This document shows positions 1 to 6,228 of a stretch of DNA of 55,364 nt, one piece after another (the stretch's first letter is position 1; each line of letters starts with the position of its first letter). The position numbers were made by a program, and so were the translations under genes. The notes under the pieces are model-generated. The model searched no databases. It saw nothing but the letters and a program-made list of their open reading frames with translations, and had not been told where the DNA came from. The stretch is from Erysipelotrichaceae bacterium (lineage in GTDB: Bacteria; Bacillota_I; Bacilli_A; Erysipelotrichales; Erysipelotrichaceae): NCBI GenBank assembly GCA_017454765.1, contig JAFTCJ010000027.1, positions 1-55,364 on the forward strand, read 5' to 3'.

Positions 1-64
1 AATTCATAGATCACTACATACATTACTACAACCATGAAAGACCTATGTATAAGCTCAATTACAA

Positions 65-97
65 AAGCCCTGCGGAGTATACGCTCTCACAGGGCTT
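65..97. other. Inverted repeat upstream of first gene
   Basis: AAGCCCTG (65-72) and CAGGGCTT (90-97) form an 8-bp stem. On the plus strand the T run comes only about 9 bases later. On the minus strand TTTTG follows directly. It may be a terminator for a gene outside the window. Nothing else is recognisable in bases 1-182. Confidence 0.4.
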
Positions 98-182
98 CAG
101 ACTGACTTTTTAGAACTGTCTACTTTCCGTTGACAAGTTCATGGTTAGGCGCTGTTTTTCATTAGCCTGTTTCCTGACAGAT

Positions 183-188
183 TATAAT
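183..188 (+). promoter_or_regulatory. -10 box of the methyltransferase gene
   Basis: TATAAT at 183-188 would start RNA near 195. An ATG at 187 lies inside this box, so it is unlikely to be the real start. The ATG at 208 is preceded by AAAGG. Confidence 0.45.
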
Positions 189-207
189 GAATATAAAGGT
201 AAATGAT

Positions 208-879
208 ATGGATAAACAATTATTCTCACAGGCAATCGCAAAATATCTTGCGGGTGTCGTTCTGGTAGGGGTACTGATCTTTCTTCCGGCAGGCACGCTT
301 AACTTCCGCAACGGCTGGATCCTGATGGCTATCCTGTTTGTGCCGATGTTCTGCGCCGGGATGGTTATGCTGTACAAAAGTCCCGATCTTCTGAGAAAAA
401 GACTCAATGCCAAAGAAAAAGAGATGGAACAGAAAACAGTCGTCGCCCTGAGCGGACTGATGTTCCTGGCGGCCTTCATCCTGGCAGGACTGAACTACCG
501 TTTCAGATGGACGACACTGCCTGATGCCGTCATTTATATTTCGGCCGGACTTTTCCTTCTCTCTTATGTCCTGTATGCAGAAGTGATGAGAGAAAACGCC
601 TATCTGTCCAGAACGATCGAGGTACAGGAAGATCAGACGGTCGTCGATACGGGACTGTATGGTATCGTGCGTCATCCGATGTATGCCGCAACTCTGCTGC
701 TGTTTCTGTCGATGCCGCTGGTACTGGGGTCGCTTCCTTCCTTTGCGGTTATGCTGGCATATATCCCGATCATCGTCAAAAGGATCCTCAACGAGGAAGA
801 GGTACTGGAAGAGGGCCTGAAGGGATATAAGGAATATAAAGAAAAAGTCAGATACAGGATCATCCCGTTTGTCTGGTGA
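208..879 (+). CDS. Isoprenylcysteine carboxyl methyltransferase-like membrane protein
   Basis: This is an integral membrane protein of about 223 residues with roughly five hydrophobic segments. Near residue 150 it carries the ICMT/phospholipid-methyltransferase signature GIVRHPMYAA. The C-terminus is rich in Glu, Lys and Tyr and ends in RYRIIPFVW, as in this superfamily. Family members methylate small hydrophobic or lipid-linked acceptors with S-adenosylmethionine at the membrane. The substrate cannot be read from sequence. I chose the ATG at 208 because AAAGG lies 8-9 bases upstream and the in-frame ATG at 187 overlaps the -10 box. It stands alone, and glgA begins about 50 bases later with its own promoter. 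Confidence 0.75.
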   Translation: MDKQLFSQAIAKYLAGVVLVGVLIFLPAGTLNFRNGWILMAILFVPMFCAGMVMLYKSPDLLRKRLNAKEKEMEQKTVVALSGLMFLAAFILAGLNYRFRWTTLPDAVIYISAGLFLLSYVLYAEVMRENAYLSRTIEVQEDQTVVDTGLYGIVRHPMYAATLLLFLSMPLVLGSLPSFAVMLAYIPIIVKRILNEEEVLEEGLKGYKEYKEKVRYRIIPFVW

Positions 880-888
880 TGTTAAAAT
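880..888 (+). promoter_or_regulatory. Extended -10 promoter of glgA
   Basis: TG-T-TAAAAT (880-888) is an extended -10 element about 42 bases ahead of the glgA start. No good -35 is visible. The same TGnTARAAT form recurs before several genes in the window. Confidence 0.5.
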
Positions 889-929
889 AGAATTGAAGAA
901 AGCATAAAATCATACGAAAGGTGAACGCT

Positions 930-2744
930 ATGAAAATACTGTTTGTTACCAGTGAATGTGCACCGTTTTCCAAATCCGGCGGACTGGCCGATGTCGCCTT
1001 TTCTTTGCCGCCTGCTTTGGCAAAGACCGACAATGAAGTCGAGATCATCACGCCTTACTACAAATGTGTGAGAGACCGTTTTGAAAAAGAGATCAAATAT
1101 GTTTCTTCACACAAGATCGCTCTGGGCGAAAAGACACCGGACTGCGATCTGTACAAGGGAAAGCTGTCAGGCGTGACTGTCTGGTTCGTCGACAACAAGG
1201 ATCTCTTTGACAGAGAAAAGCTCTACGGCTATGACGATGACAAATACCGCTTCGCCTTTTTCTCCAAAGCCGTCATCGAACTGATGGACCAGCTGGATTT
1301 CATTCCTGACATCCTGCACTGCAACGACTGGGAGAGCGCTCCGGCTGTCATCTATCTGAAAGACGACCAGGCCAGAAGGGCACAGTACAGAAACGTCAGG
1401 ACTGTCTACACCATTCACAACATCGCCTACCAGGGACAGTTCGGTGAAGATGAATTGACGACGACCTTCGGCCTGGACAGAGGGTGGTATGACGGCGGTC
1501 TCGGTTATATCTATGAAGGCAGAAGAGACATCAACCTGATGAAAGGCGCGATGCTGATGGCGGACGCGGTATCGACTGTATCCCCCACCTACGCCAGAGA
1601 GCTGCATACACCGCAGTTTGGCAAAGGTCTGCAGGGCGTCTGTGACATCGTCGAATCCAAGATGTACGGCATCCTCAACGGCATCGACCCCGATCACTAT
1701 GATCCGGGCAAGGATCAGCGCATTCCCGCCAACTTCACTGCCAAAGACAAATCAGGCAAGGAGATCTGCAAGGAATACATTCAGGAACAGTTCAAGATCA
1801 AGAAAGAAAAGAACTGGCCTCTGTTTGCGGTGGTCGCCAGGCTGGTCGAACAGAAAGGCGTCGATCTGATCAGGGAACTGCTTCCGGAAATGATGAGAAA
1901 GGGTGTCCAGCTGATCATCTTCGGCCAGGGCGACAAGAAATACACCGACTACTTCTATGAGTGCGTGGATCTCTATCCCGGACAGTTCGGTTTCTCCGAT
2001 CAGTACACGGAAGAGATGGCGGCCAAGGTCTTTGCGGGTGCCGATTTCTATCTGATGCCTTCCGCATTTGAACCCTGCGGACTGTCACAGATGATGGCCA
2101 TGCGTTACGGTACTGTTCCGATCGTCCACGAAACAGGCGGACTCAAGGATACCGTCAGGGCATATTCCGATTTTGACGGCATCGGCGACGGCTTCTCGTT
2201 CTCGCAGTACAACGCCAAGGCTCTGATGCTGGCGATCGACGCAGCGATCAAAGTCTACTTCGCTGAGCACGATACCTTCGAGGTCATCAAAGACAGATGC
2301 ATGAAGAAGAACTTCTCCTGGAAGAAGTCGGCACAGACATATCTGAAGATGTATTCGGATATCTGCGGCAACGGCTACGACCCCAACGTCACTTTCTCCG
2401 ATGCCTATGATGTCCTGAAGGTGATCTACGAAGATCTGGAAGAAAGCAGGAACGCCTATCTGAAGAAACAGAGCAAAGATTACAGCATCACTGCCCAGAT
2501 ACGCATCGAGGGACCGGGCGAAGGGACCTACCATCTCAAGTTCACAAAAGACGGAATGGAGATGCATCCTTTCAGTGTAGAGAATCCGGACGTCACGATT
2601 GCGACCAACTTCGACAACCTCTACAACATGGCGACCGGTGTGACTTCGGCAGACAAGCTCTTCGTCAACGGACAGATGAAGGTGGAGGGCAACATCTCCA
2701 AAGGAGCCGAACTCAGATACCTGATCGGAAAAACAGAAGAATAA
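930..2744 (+). CDS. glgA: Glycogen synthase with C-terminal SCP2-like domain
   Basis: This enzyme transfers glucose from ADP-glucose to a growing alpha-1,4-glucan (GT5 family) in the cytoplasm. It begins MKILFVTSECAPFSKSGGLADV-like, containing the KSGGL ADP-glucose loop. The C-terminal half has EPCGLSQMMAMRYG, the usual GT5 nucleotide-sugar motif. GlgA is usually about 480 residues, but this protein has about 604. The extra tail, from about residue 515, looks like a sterol carrier protein 2 (SCP2) fold, with a TAQIRIEG strand and a DKLFVNGQMKVEGN segment. The start is the ATG at 930, with GAAAGGTG just upstream. The GTG at 921 lies within the ribosome site. No other glycogen gene is adjacent, and a hairpin terminator follows. 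Confidence 0.93.
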   Translation: MKILFVTSECAPFSKSGGLADVAFSLPPALAKTDNEVEIITPYYKCVRDRFEKEIKYVSSHKIALGEKTPDCDLYKGKLSGVTVWFVDNKDLFDREKLYGYDDDKYRFAFFSKAVIELMDQLDFIPDILHCNDWESAPAVIYLKDDQARRAQYRNVRTVYTIHNIAYQGQFGEDELTTTFGLDRGWYDGGLGYIYEGRRDINLMKGAMLMADAVSTVSPTYARELHTPQFGKGLQGVCDIVESKMYGILNGIDPDHYDPGKDQRIPANFTAKDKSGKEICKEYIQEQFKIKKEKNWPLFAVVARLVEQKGVDLIRELLPEMMRKGVQLIIFGQGDKKYTDYFYECVDLYPGQFGFSDQYTEEMAAKVFAGADFYLMPSAFEPCGLSQMMAMRYGTVPIVHETGGLKDTVRAYSDFDGIGDGFSFSQYNAKALMLAIDAAIKVYFAEHDTFEVIKDRCMKKNFSWKKSAQTYLKMYSDICGNGYDPNVTFSDAYDVLKVIYEDLEESRNAYLKKQSKDYSITAQIRIEGPGEGTYHLKFTKDGMEMHPFSVENPDVTIATNFDNLYNMATGVTSADKLFVNGQMKVEGNISKGAELRYLIGKTEE

Positions 2745-2748
2745 GAAC

Positions 2749-2770
2749 AGAGCCTCAAAAGAGGCTCTTT
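2749..2770 (+). terminator. Terminator after glgA
   Basis: AGAGCCTC (2749-2756), an AAAA loop and GAGGCTCT (2761-2768) form a perfect 8-bp stem ending in a short T run. Confidence 0.8.
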
Positions 2771-2797
2771 AAATATCGGTACACAGTATACGTTTTT

Positions 2798-2867
2798 ATT
2801 TAGGTACCTTGACAAATAATGAAAAATCGGATATATTGTTCCTGTACTGATATCAAGGTACCTAAAT
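2798..2867 (+). promoter_or_regulatory. marR promoter with two mirrored operators
   Basis: TTGACA (2809-2814), a 17-base spacer and TATATT (2832-2837) form a near-consensus sigma-A promoter. ATTTAGGTACCTTGA at 2798-2812 is repeated as its exact reverse complement at 2853-2867, giving a perfect 15-bp inverted repeat. Each arm holds the palindrome AGGTACCT. The left site overlaps the -35 and the right site lies between the RNA start and the ribosome site. A MarR dimer bound at either site would block its own gene. Confidence 0.8.
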
Positions 2868-2882
2868 GAAAGGAGTCATAAT

Positions 2883-3419
2883 ATGAGAAGATTTGAAGAT
2901 GAAAGAATCGGTTTTGGACATAGAGAATGCGGTATGAGAGAAGAATTCGGACACGGCAGGCCCTGTCACAGATACGAGGGAAGAAGACCTCCCTTTGAAG
3001 GTCATCCTTTCGCAGGCAGAGAGTTCCGTGAGCCCAACGATCTGGAAGGCATGTTCATGGTCTGTGCCAGAATGCTGCGTCATGACAAGAGAAACTGCTT
3101 CGGTTCCACGCAGGACAGGATCCTGACGATCCTTCAGGAAAACGGAGGAACGATGGGACAGAAGGCTCTGCAGGAACTGCTGCATGTTCAGCCCGGTTCC
3201 ATCAGCGAGGTCTTAAGCAAGATGGAGGAGAAGCAGCTGATCGAACGTTCGAAAGACGAAGACGATCGCCGTGCATCCCTGATCAGCTTGAAGAATAAAG
3301 ACTTCAGGGCCGAAAACGAAAGTTCCTTCTTCTCGGTATTAAGCGAAGAGGAAAAAGAAAACCTGAAGACGATCCTGAAAAAGATCCTGGATCAGAGAAA
3401 AGAGGCAGAAGAAGAGTAA
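2883..3419 (+). CDS. MarR-family regulator with His/Cys-rich N-terminus
   Basis: This is a predicted DNA-binding dimer of 178 residues. The winged helix-turn-helix lies at about residues 70-140 and includes QKALQELLHVQPGSISEVLS and KDEDDRRASL, the recognition helix and wing typical of MarR. The first 45 residues are unusual for the family, being rich in Arg, His, Gly and Cys (for example FGHREC and GRPCHRY). They could bind a metal or heme, which is inference. The start has AAAGGAG upstream. The gene forms its own transcript between two terminators and is flanked by two identical palindromes, so autorepression is likely. The inducing signal and any other targets are unknown. Confidence 0.9.
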   Translation: MRRFEDERIGFGHRECGMREEFGHGRPCHRYEGRRPPFEGHPFAGREFREPNDLEGMFMVCARMLRHDKRNCFGSTQDRILTILQENGGTMGQKALQELLHVQPGSISEVLSKMEEKQLIERSKDEDDRRASLISLKNKDFRAENESSFFSVLSEEEKENLKTILKKILDQRKEAEEE

Positions 3420-3446
3420 ATACACGGTTCACATACCGTGTATTTT
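3419..3446 (+). terminator. Terminator after marR
   Basis: AATACACGGT (3419-3428) pairs with ACCGTGTATT (3434-3443), followed by a T run. The stem begins inside the marR stop codon. Confidence 0.85.
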
Positions 3447-3473
3447 TAATGTTTCTTTTTGAAAAAAGTCTTA

Positions 3474-3512
3474 TATAATAGGAAGTTGCGGTAACAGGGG
3501 TTGCCGCAACTT
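3474..3512 (+). promoter_or_regulatory. -10 box and 5'-end hairpin of the GT4 gene
   Basis: TATAAT (3474-3479) places the RNA start near 3486. AAGTTGCGGTAAC (3483-3495) and GTTGCCGCAACTT (3500-3512) are complementary except for one G-U pair, with a 4-base loop. The mRNA would therefore begin inside a 13-bp stem. It could stabilise the 5' end, or act as an operator at the DNA level. Confidence 0.5.
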
Positions 3513-3561
3513 GTATATTTCACCAAAGATTCCTGTCTTTGTTGAAATCGGAGGGCAGATT

Positions 3562-4776
3562 ATGAAGATACTGATCTCAACAGATTTTTATATCAACAAT
3601 CTCGGCGGCGTGACGACATCGATCCTTGCGCTGTGCGCGGGTCTGCGCAGCCAGGGGCATTCCGTAAAAGTCCTGACACTATCTGATCACAGAGAGTCAT
3701 ACCGCGACGGGGACGATTGTTTTATCAGTTCCGTTCCCGCTTACTATGCACCGGACATGCGGATCACGCTCGATCTGAACGATCCTCTGATCGACGAACT
3801 GATTCAATGGAGACCGGATATCATCCACGTCCAATCGGAAGCGTCGGCTCTTCTGATGGCGAAAAAGATCCAGAAAGAATGTAATGTTCCTCTGATCATG
3901 ACCTGCCATACAGACTACGCTTATTTTGTGCTTGGGAATCTGAAAAACCTTCCGCCGGTCAAAACGGTGTCGTCTGATGCCGGGCGTCTGTTTTACAGTT
4001 CCGCTTTCAAGATCATCGTTCCCTCGAGAAAAGCACTGAACTTCCCGTTCCTGCAGGCTTTCAGAGAGCGCATGGTCGTTGTGCCAAACGGCATTGAACT
4101 GGAAAAACACCAGAAAGCCCTGTCTGTTGAGGAAAAAGAAGATTTAAGAAGAGCCTTGGGTATTGCAAAAGACAGGAAGATCCTTGCGGCAATCACCAGG
4201 ATCAGCAAGGAAAAGAACATTCAGGAACTGATCGGGTATTTACCAGATCTTCTCAAGAAAGTACCCGACGCAACGCTTCTCATCGTCGGGGAAGGTCCTT
4301 ACAGAAAACATCTGGAAGATCTTGCCGAGGAGCTCGGTGTCTGTGATCGTATCGTGTTTGCGGGCCGTATCTCTGCACAGGATGTCTGGCGCTATTATGC
4401 GATCGCGGATATCTTCGTTTCTGCTTCAGTCTTTGAGGTCCACAGCATGAGCTATCTGGAAGCGCTGGCGCAGGGTCTGCCGCTGCTTTGCCGTCAGGAC
4501 GAAGCGCTGGACGGTGTTCTGGAACATGGATACAACGGATTTGCCTATACTTCGCAGGATGAGTTTACTGATTATGCCTGCCGCATCCTGAAGGACGACG
4601 GTCTGAGAAAGAGCCTTTCGTCGGGATCGCTTCGTATCGTCCAAAGATTTTCCGCGCAGGCATTTGCCGCATCGGCACTCAGGGTATATGAAGACACGAT
4701 CCGTGAGTGGCATTCGGAAACAGCGCAGTCCGGCCAGCCTGTATCGCGTCTGAAGGCCCTTCTTGAACGGCTGTAA
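3562..4776 (+). CDS. GT4 family glycosyltransferase
   Basis: This retaining glycosyltransferase has the GT-B fold and 404 residues. It begins MKILISTDFYINNLGGVTT, with the Gly-rich acceptor-side loop. The C-terminal nucleotide-sugar domain has ITRISKEKN, LLIVGEGPYR and the E-x7-E motif in SVFEVHSMSYLEAL. It resembles Gram-positive alpha-glycosyltransferases that make glycolipid anchors (diacylglycerol glucosyl or galactosyl transferases), but the exact sugar and acceptor cannot be told. The ATG at 3562 has GGAGG seven bases upstream. An in-frame TTG further up lies in the leader hairpin and was rejected. The gene is transcribed alone and ends at a terminator. Confidence 0.85.
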   Translation: MKILISTDFYINNLGGVTTSILALCAGLRSQGHSVKVLTLSDHRESYRDGDDCFISSVPAYYAPDMRITLDLNDPLIDELIQWRPDIIHVQSEASALLMAKKIQKECNVPLIMTCHTDYAYFVLGNLKNLPPVKTVSSDAGRLFYSSAFKIIVPSRKALNFPFLQAFRERMVVVPNGIELEKHQKALSVEEKEDLRRALGIAKDRKILAAITRISKEKNIQELIGYLPDLLKKVPDATLLIVGEGPYRKHLEDLAEELGVCDRIVFAGRISAQDVWRYYAIADIFVSASVFEVHSMSYLEALAQGLPLLCRQDEALDGVLEHGYNGFAYTSQDEFTDYACRILKDDGLRKSLSSGSLRIVQRFSAQAFAASALRVYEDTIREWHSETAQSGQPVSRLKALLERL

Positions 4777-4824
4777 CAGCCGAAAGACGGACCATATTGC
4801 CCCGGAAAACAATACAGAACAAAC

Positions 4825-4849
4825 AAAGGCATTGATGCCTTTTTGTTTT
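4825..4849 (+). terminator. Terminator after the GT4 gene
   Basis: AAAGGC (4825-4830) and GCCTTT (4837-4842) form a stem followed by TTGTTTT. The T-rich tail also supplies a possible -35 (TTGTTT, 4843-4848) for the next gene. Confidence 0.7.
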
Positions 4850-4866
4850 GGGACAGCAGGAAAGTT

Positions 4867-4872
4867 TATAAT
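4867..4872 (+). promoter_or_regulatory. -10 box of the DUF4186 gene, 6 bases from start codon
   Basis: TATAAT (4867-4872) lies exactly six bases before the GTG at 4879, with TTGTTT 18 bases further up. The RNA would begin at the start codon. No ribosome site is present. Confidence 0.55.
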
Positions 4873-4878
4873 GAAATT

Positions 4879-5247
4879 GTGCAAAGCATCGATGAAGCGC
4901 TGGGAAAACTGAAACATTCAAAATTCCGCTCCTCCTTTCGTCTGAACGAAAAAGACAGGGAATATATAAAGGAAAAAGGAAGAGATGTGATCGAAAATCA
5001 TGCGCGGGATTTTGTGAAACAGAAACTGGCGGATGGAGATCCGCTCAATGACGGCAAGCAGACGCCGATGAGAGGACACCCAATCTTCAAGGCGATGCAC
5101 GGTACAGCCTGCTGCTGCCGGGGCTGCCTGAATAAGTGGTATAAAGTACCCAGACACACGCCGTTAACAGAGATGCAGCAGGAAAAGATCGTCAGGCTGC
5201 TGATGGCCTGGATCGACGAACAGATGAAGGAAGAAACAGATGAATAA
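4879..5247 (+). CDS. DUF4186 family protein
   Basis: This small soluble protein of about 122 residues matches the DUF4186 family. It has the opening SKFRSSFRLNEKD, the central TPMRGHPIFKAMHGTACCCRGCL and the closing LLMAWIDEQM. The closely spaced cysteines (CCCRGC) and conserved His suggest a metal or redox site, but no function is established. I chose the GTG at 4879 because family members begin shortly before SKFRS. A TTG 12 codons further upstream lies in the previous terminator. The gene probably has a leaderless mRNA. It overlaps the flavodoxin gene by 8 bases, so the two are likely co-translated. Confidence 0.8.
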   Translation: MQSIDEALGKLKHSKFRSSFRLNEKDREYIKEKGRDVIENHARDFVKQKLADGDPLNDGKQTPMRGHPIFKAMHGTACCCRGCLNKWYKVPRHTPLTEMQQEKIVRLLMAWIDEQMKEETDE

Positions 5248-5722
5248 GATCGTAATTTACTATTCCATGCTGGGAAACACCGATTATGTTGCAGAAAGAA
5301 TCAGGAAAGAAACGGGAGCGGATCTTTTGAGGATCTCCCCGGAAAAGGCTTATCCGGACAAAGGTTTCAGAAAATTCTACTGGGGCGGAAAAAGCGCGAT
5401 CATGGCTGAGAAGCCGAAGCTCCTGCCTTATGAAATTGATCTGAAACAGTATGATCTGATCATCTTCGGCACCCCCGACTGGGCGTCCAATTTTGTCCCG
5501 CCGCTCAGAACTTTCATTGAAGAAAACAGAAAGGCGCTGGAAGGAAAGAAGATCGCTGCCTATGTCTGCTGTTCCGGTGCGGGCGGAAACAAGGTACTGA
5601 ACAAACTGAAAGATTTCATCGGTATTGAAGCGTTTGAAACAGAAGCCGTATTCATCGATCCGAAGGAAAGAAAAAACAACGAGGAAGAGATCTCCGATTT
5701 CTGCAAGAGCATCGGTTTATAA
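5240..5722 (+). CDS. Flavodoxin-family protein
   Basis: This 160-residue FMN-binding electron carrier or flavodoxin-like reductase begins MNKIVIYYSMLGNT, the phosphate-binding loop of flavodoxins. It has the FGTPDWASNFVPPLR segment that borders the flavin, and a CCSGAGG loop. Flavodoxins shuttle low-potential electrons between reductases and cytoplasmic enzymes, so it may serve a neighbouring oxidoreductase, but nothing links it to one. The ATG overlaps the end of DUF4186. The lipoprotein gene follows 18 bases later, so the three form a short operon. Confidence 0.88.
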   Translation: MNKIVIYYSMLGNTDYVAERIRKETGADLLRISPEKAYPDKGFRKFYWGGKSAIMAEKPKLLPYEIDLKQYDLIIFGTPDWASNFVPPLRTFIEENRKALEGKKIAAYVCCSGAGGNKVLNKLKDFIGIEAFETEAVFIDPKERKNNEEEISDFCKSIGL

Positions 5723-5740
5723 TTAAGAAAGGATATTGCC

Positions 5741-6100
5741 GTGACAGTAAAGAGAAAAACAAAATTGATCCTGCTGATAATGACAGTTTTTCTTTTTGTC
5801 TTAAGTGCCTGCACAGCGAAAGATGTCCGTGAAGAGATACCCGGTGTTTATTATCCCGTATCCTGTACGTCGGATGACGGCGAGGTGTTTGAGATCGAAG
5901 ACGAAGAACTTCATATCGAAGCGGACGGAAAAGGATATTTCCTGTTCAGCGGCAATCAGTATGAACTGCGCTGGGAATATGAAGACGGCGTTTTCACTTT
6001 TGAAGATTCCAGCGATGACGTCTTTACCGGGACCTATGAAAACAAGACCATTTCCGGTAAGTATTTCAACGACTACAATTACGTATTTAAAAAGAAGTAA
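5741..6100 (+). CDS. Small lipoprotein of unknown function
   Basis: This is a predicted 119-residue lipoprotein. A Lys/Arg-rich start and a hydrophobic stretch lead to the lipobox LSAC. The mature chain would be anchored outside the membrane through Cys24. The rest is acidic and beta-rich (ELRWEYEDGVFTFEDSS), similar to small lipocalin-like or META-like domains, but I do not recognise a named family. The start is a GTG at 5741, preceded by AAGAAAGG. It is the last gene of the short operon that also holds DUF4186 and the flavodoxin. Confidence 0.75.
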   Translation: MTVKRKTKLILLIMTVFLFVLSACTAKDVREEIPGVYYPVSCTSDDGEVFEIEDEELHIEADGKGYFLFSGNQYELRWEYEDGVFTFEDSSDDVFTGTYENKTISGKYFNDYNYVFKKK

Positions 6101-6128
6101 GTGAAAGAGAAAATTTGTATTGCGGTAC

Positions 6129-6168
6129 AACCGTCAGACGGAAGGCTTTCCGGAAGGCGGTTTTTTCT
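6129..6168 (+). terminator. Probable terminator after the lipoprotein gene
   Basis: AACCG (6129-6133) pairs with CGGTT (6158-6162), with an inner CGGAA/TTCCG stem, followed by a run of Ts. Confidence 0.55.
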
Positions 6169-6176
6169 TTGTCTTA

Positions 6177-6206
6177 TTGAAGCACAGGGAAACATTATGT
6201 TAAAAT
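6177..6206 (+). promoter_or_regulatory. Promoter of the OYE-aconitase X operon
   Basis: TTGAAG (6177-6182), an 18-base spacer and TAAAAT (6201-6206) with an extended TG (6198-6199) form a good sigma-A promoter. Confidence 0.6.
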
Positions 6207-6228
6207 TTTCACAAATAGAGGTGTTTTT

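Noticed and set aside
921..929. GTG at 921 as the glgA start
   Set aside because: It lies within the ribosome site of the ATG at 930, where the conserved N-terminus begins.
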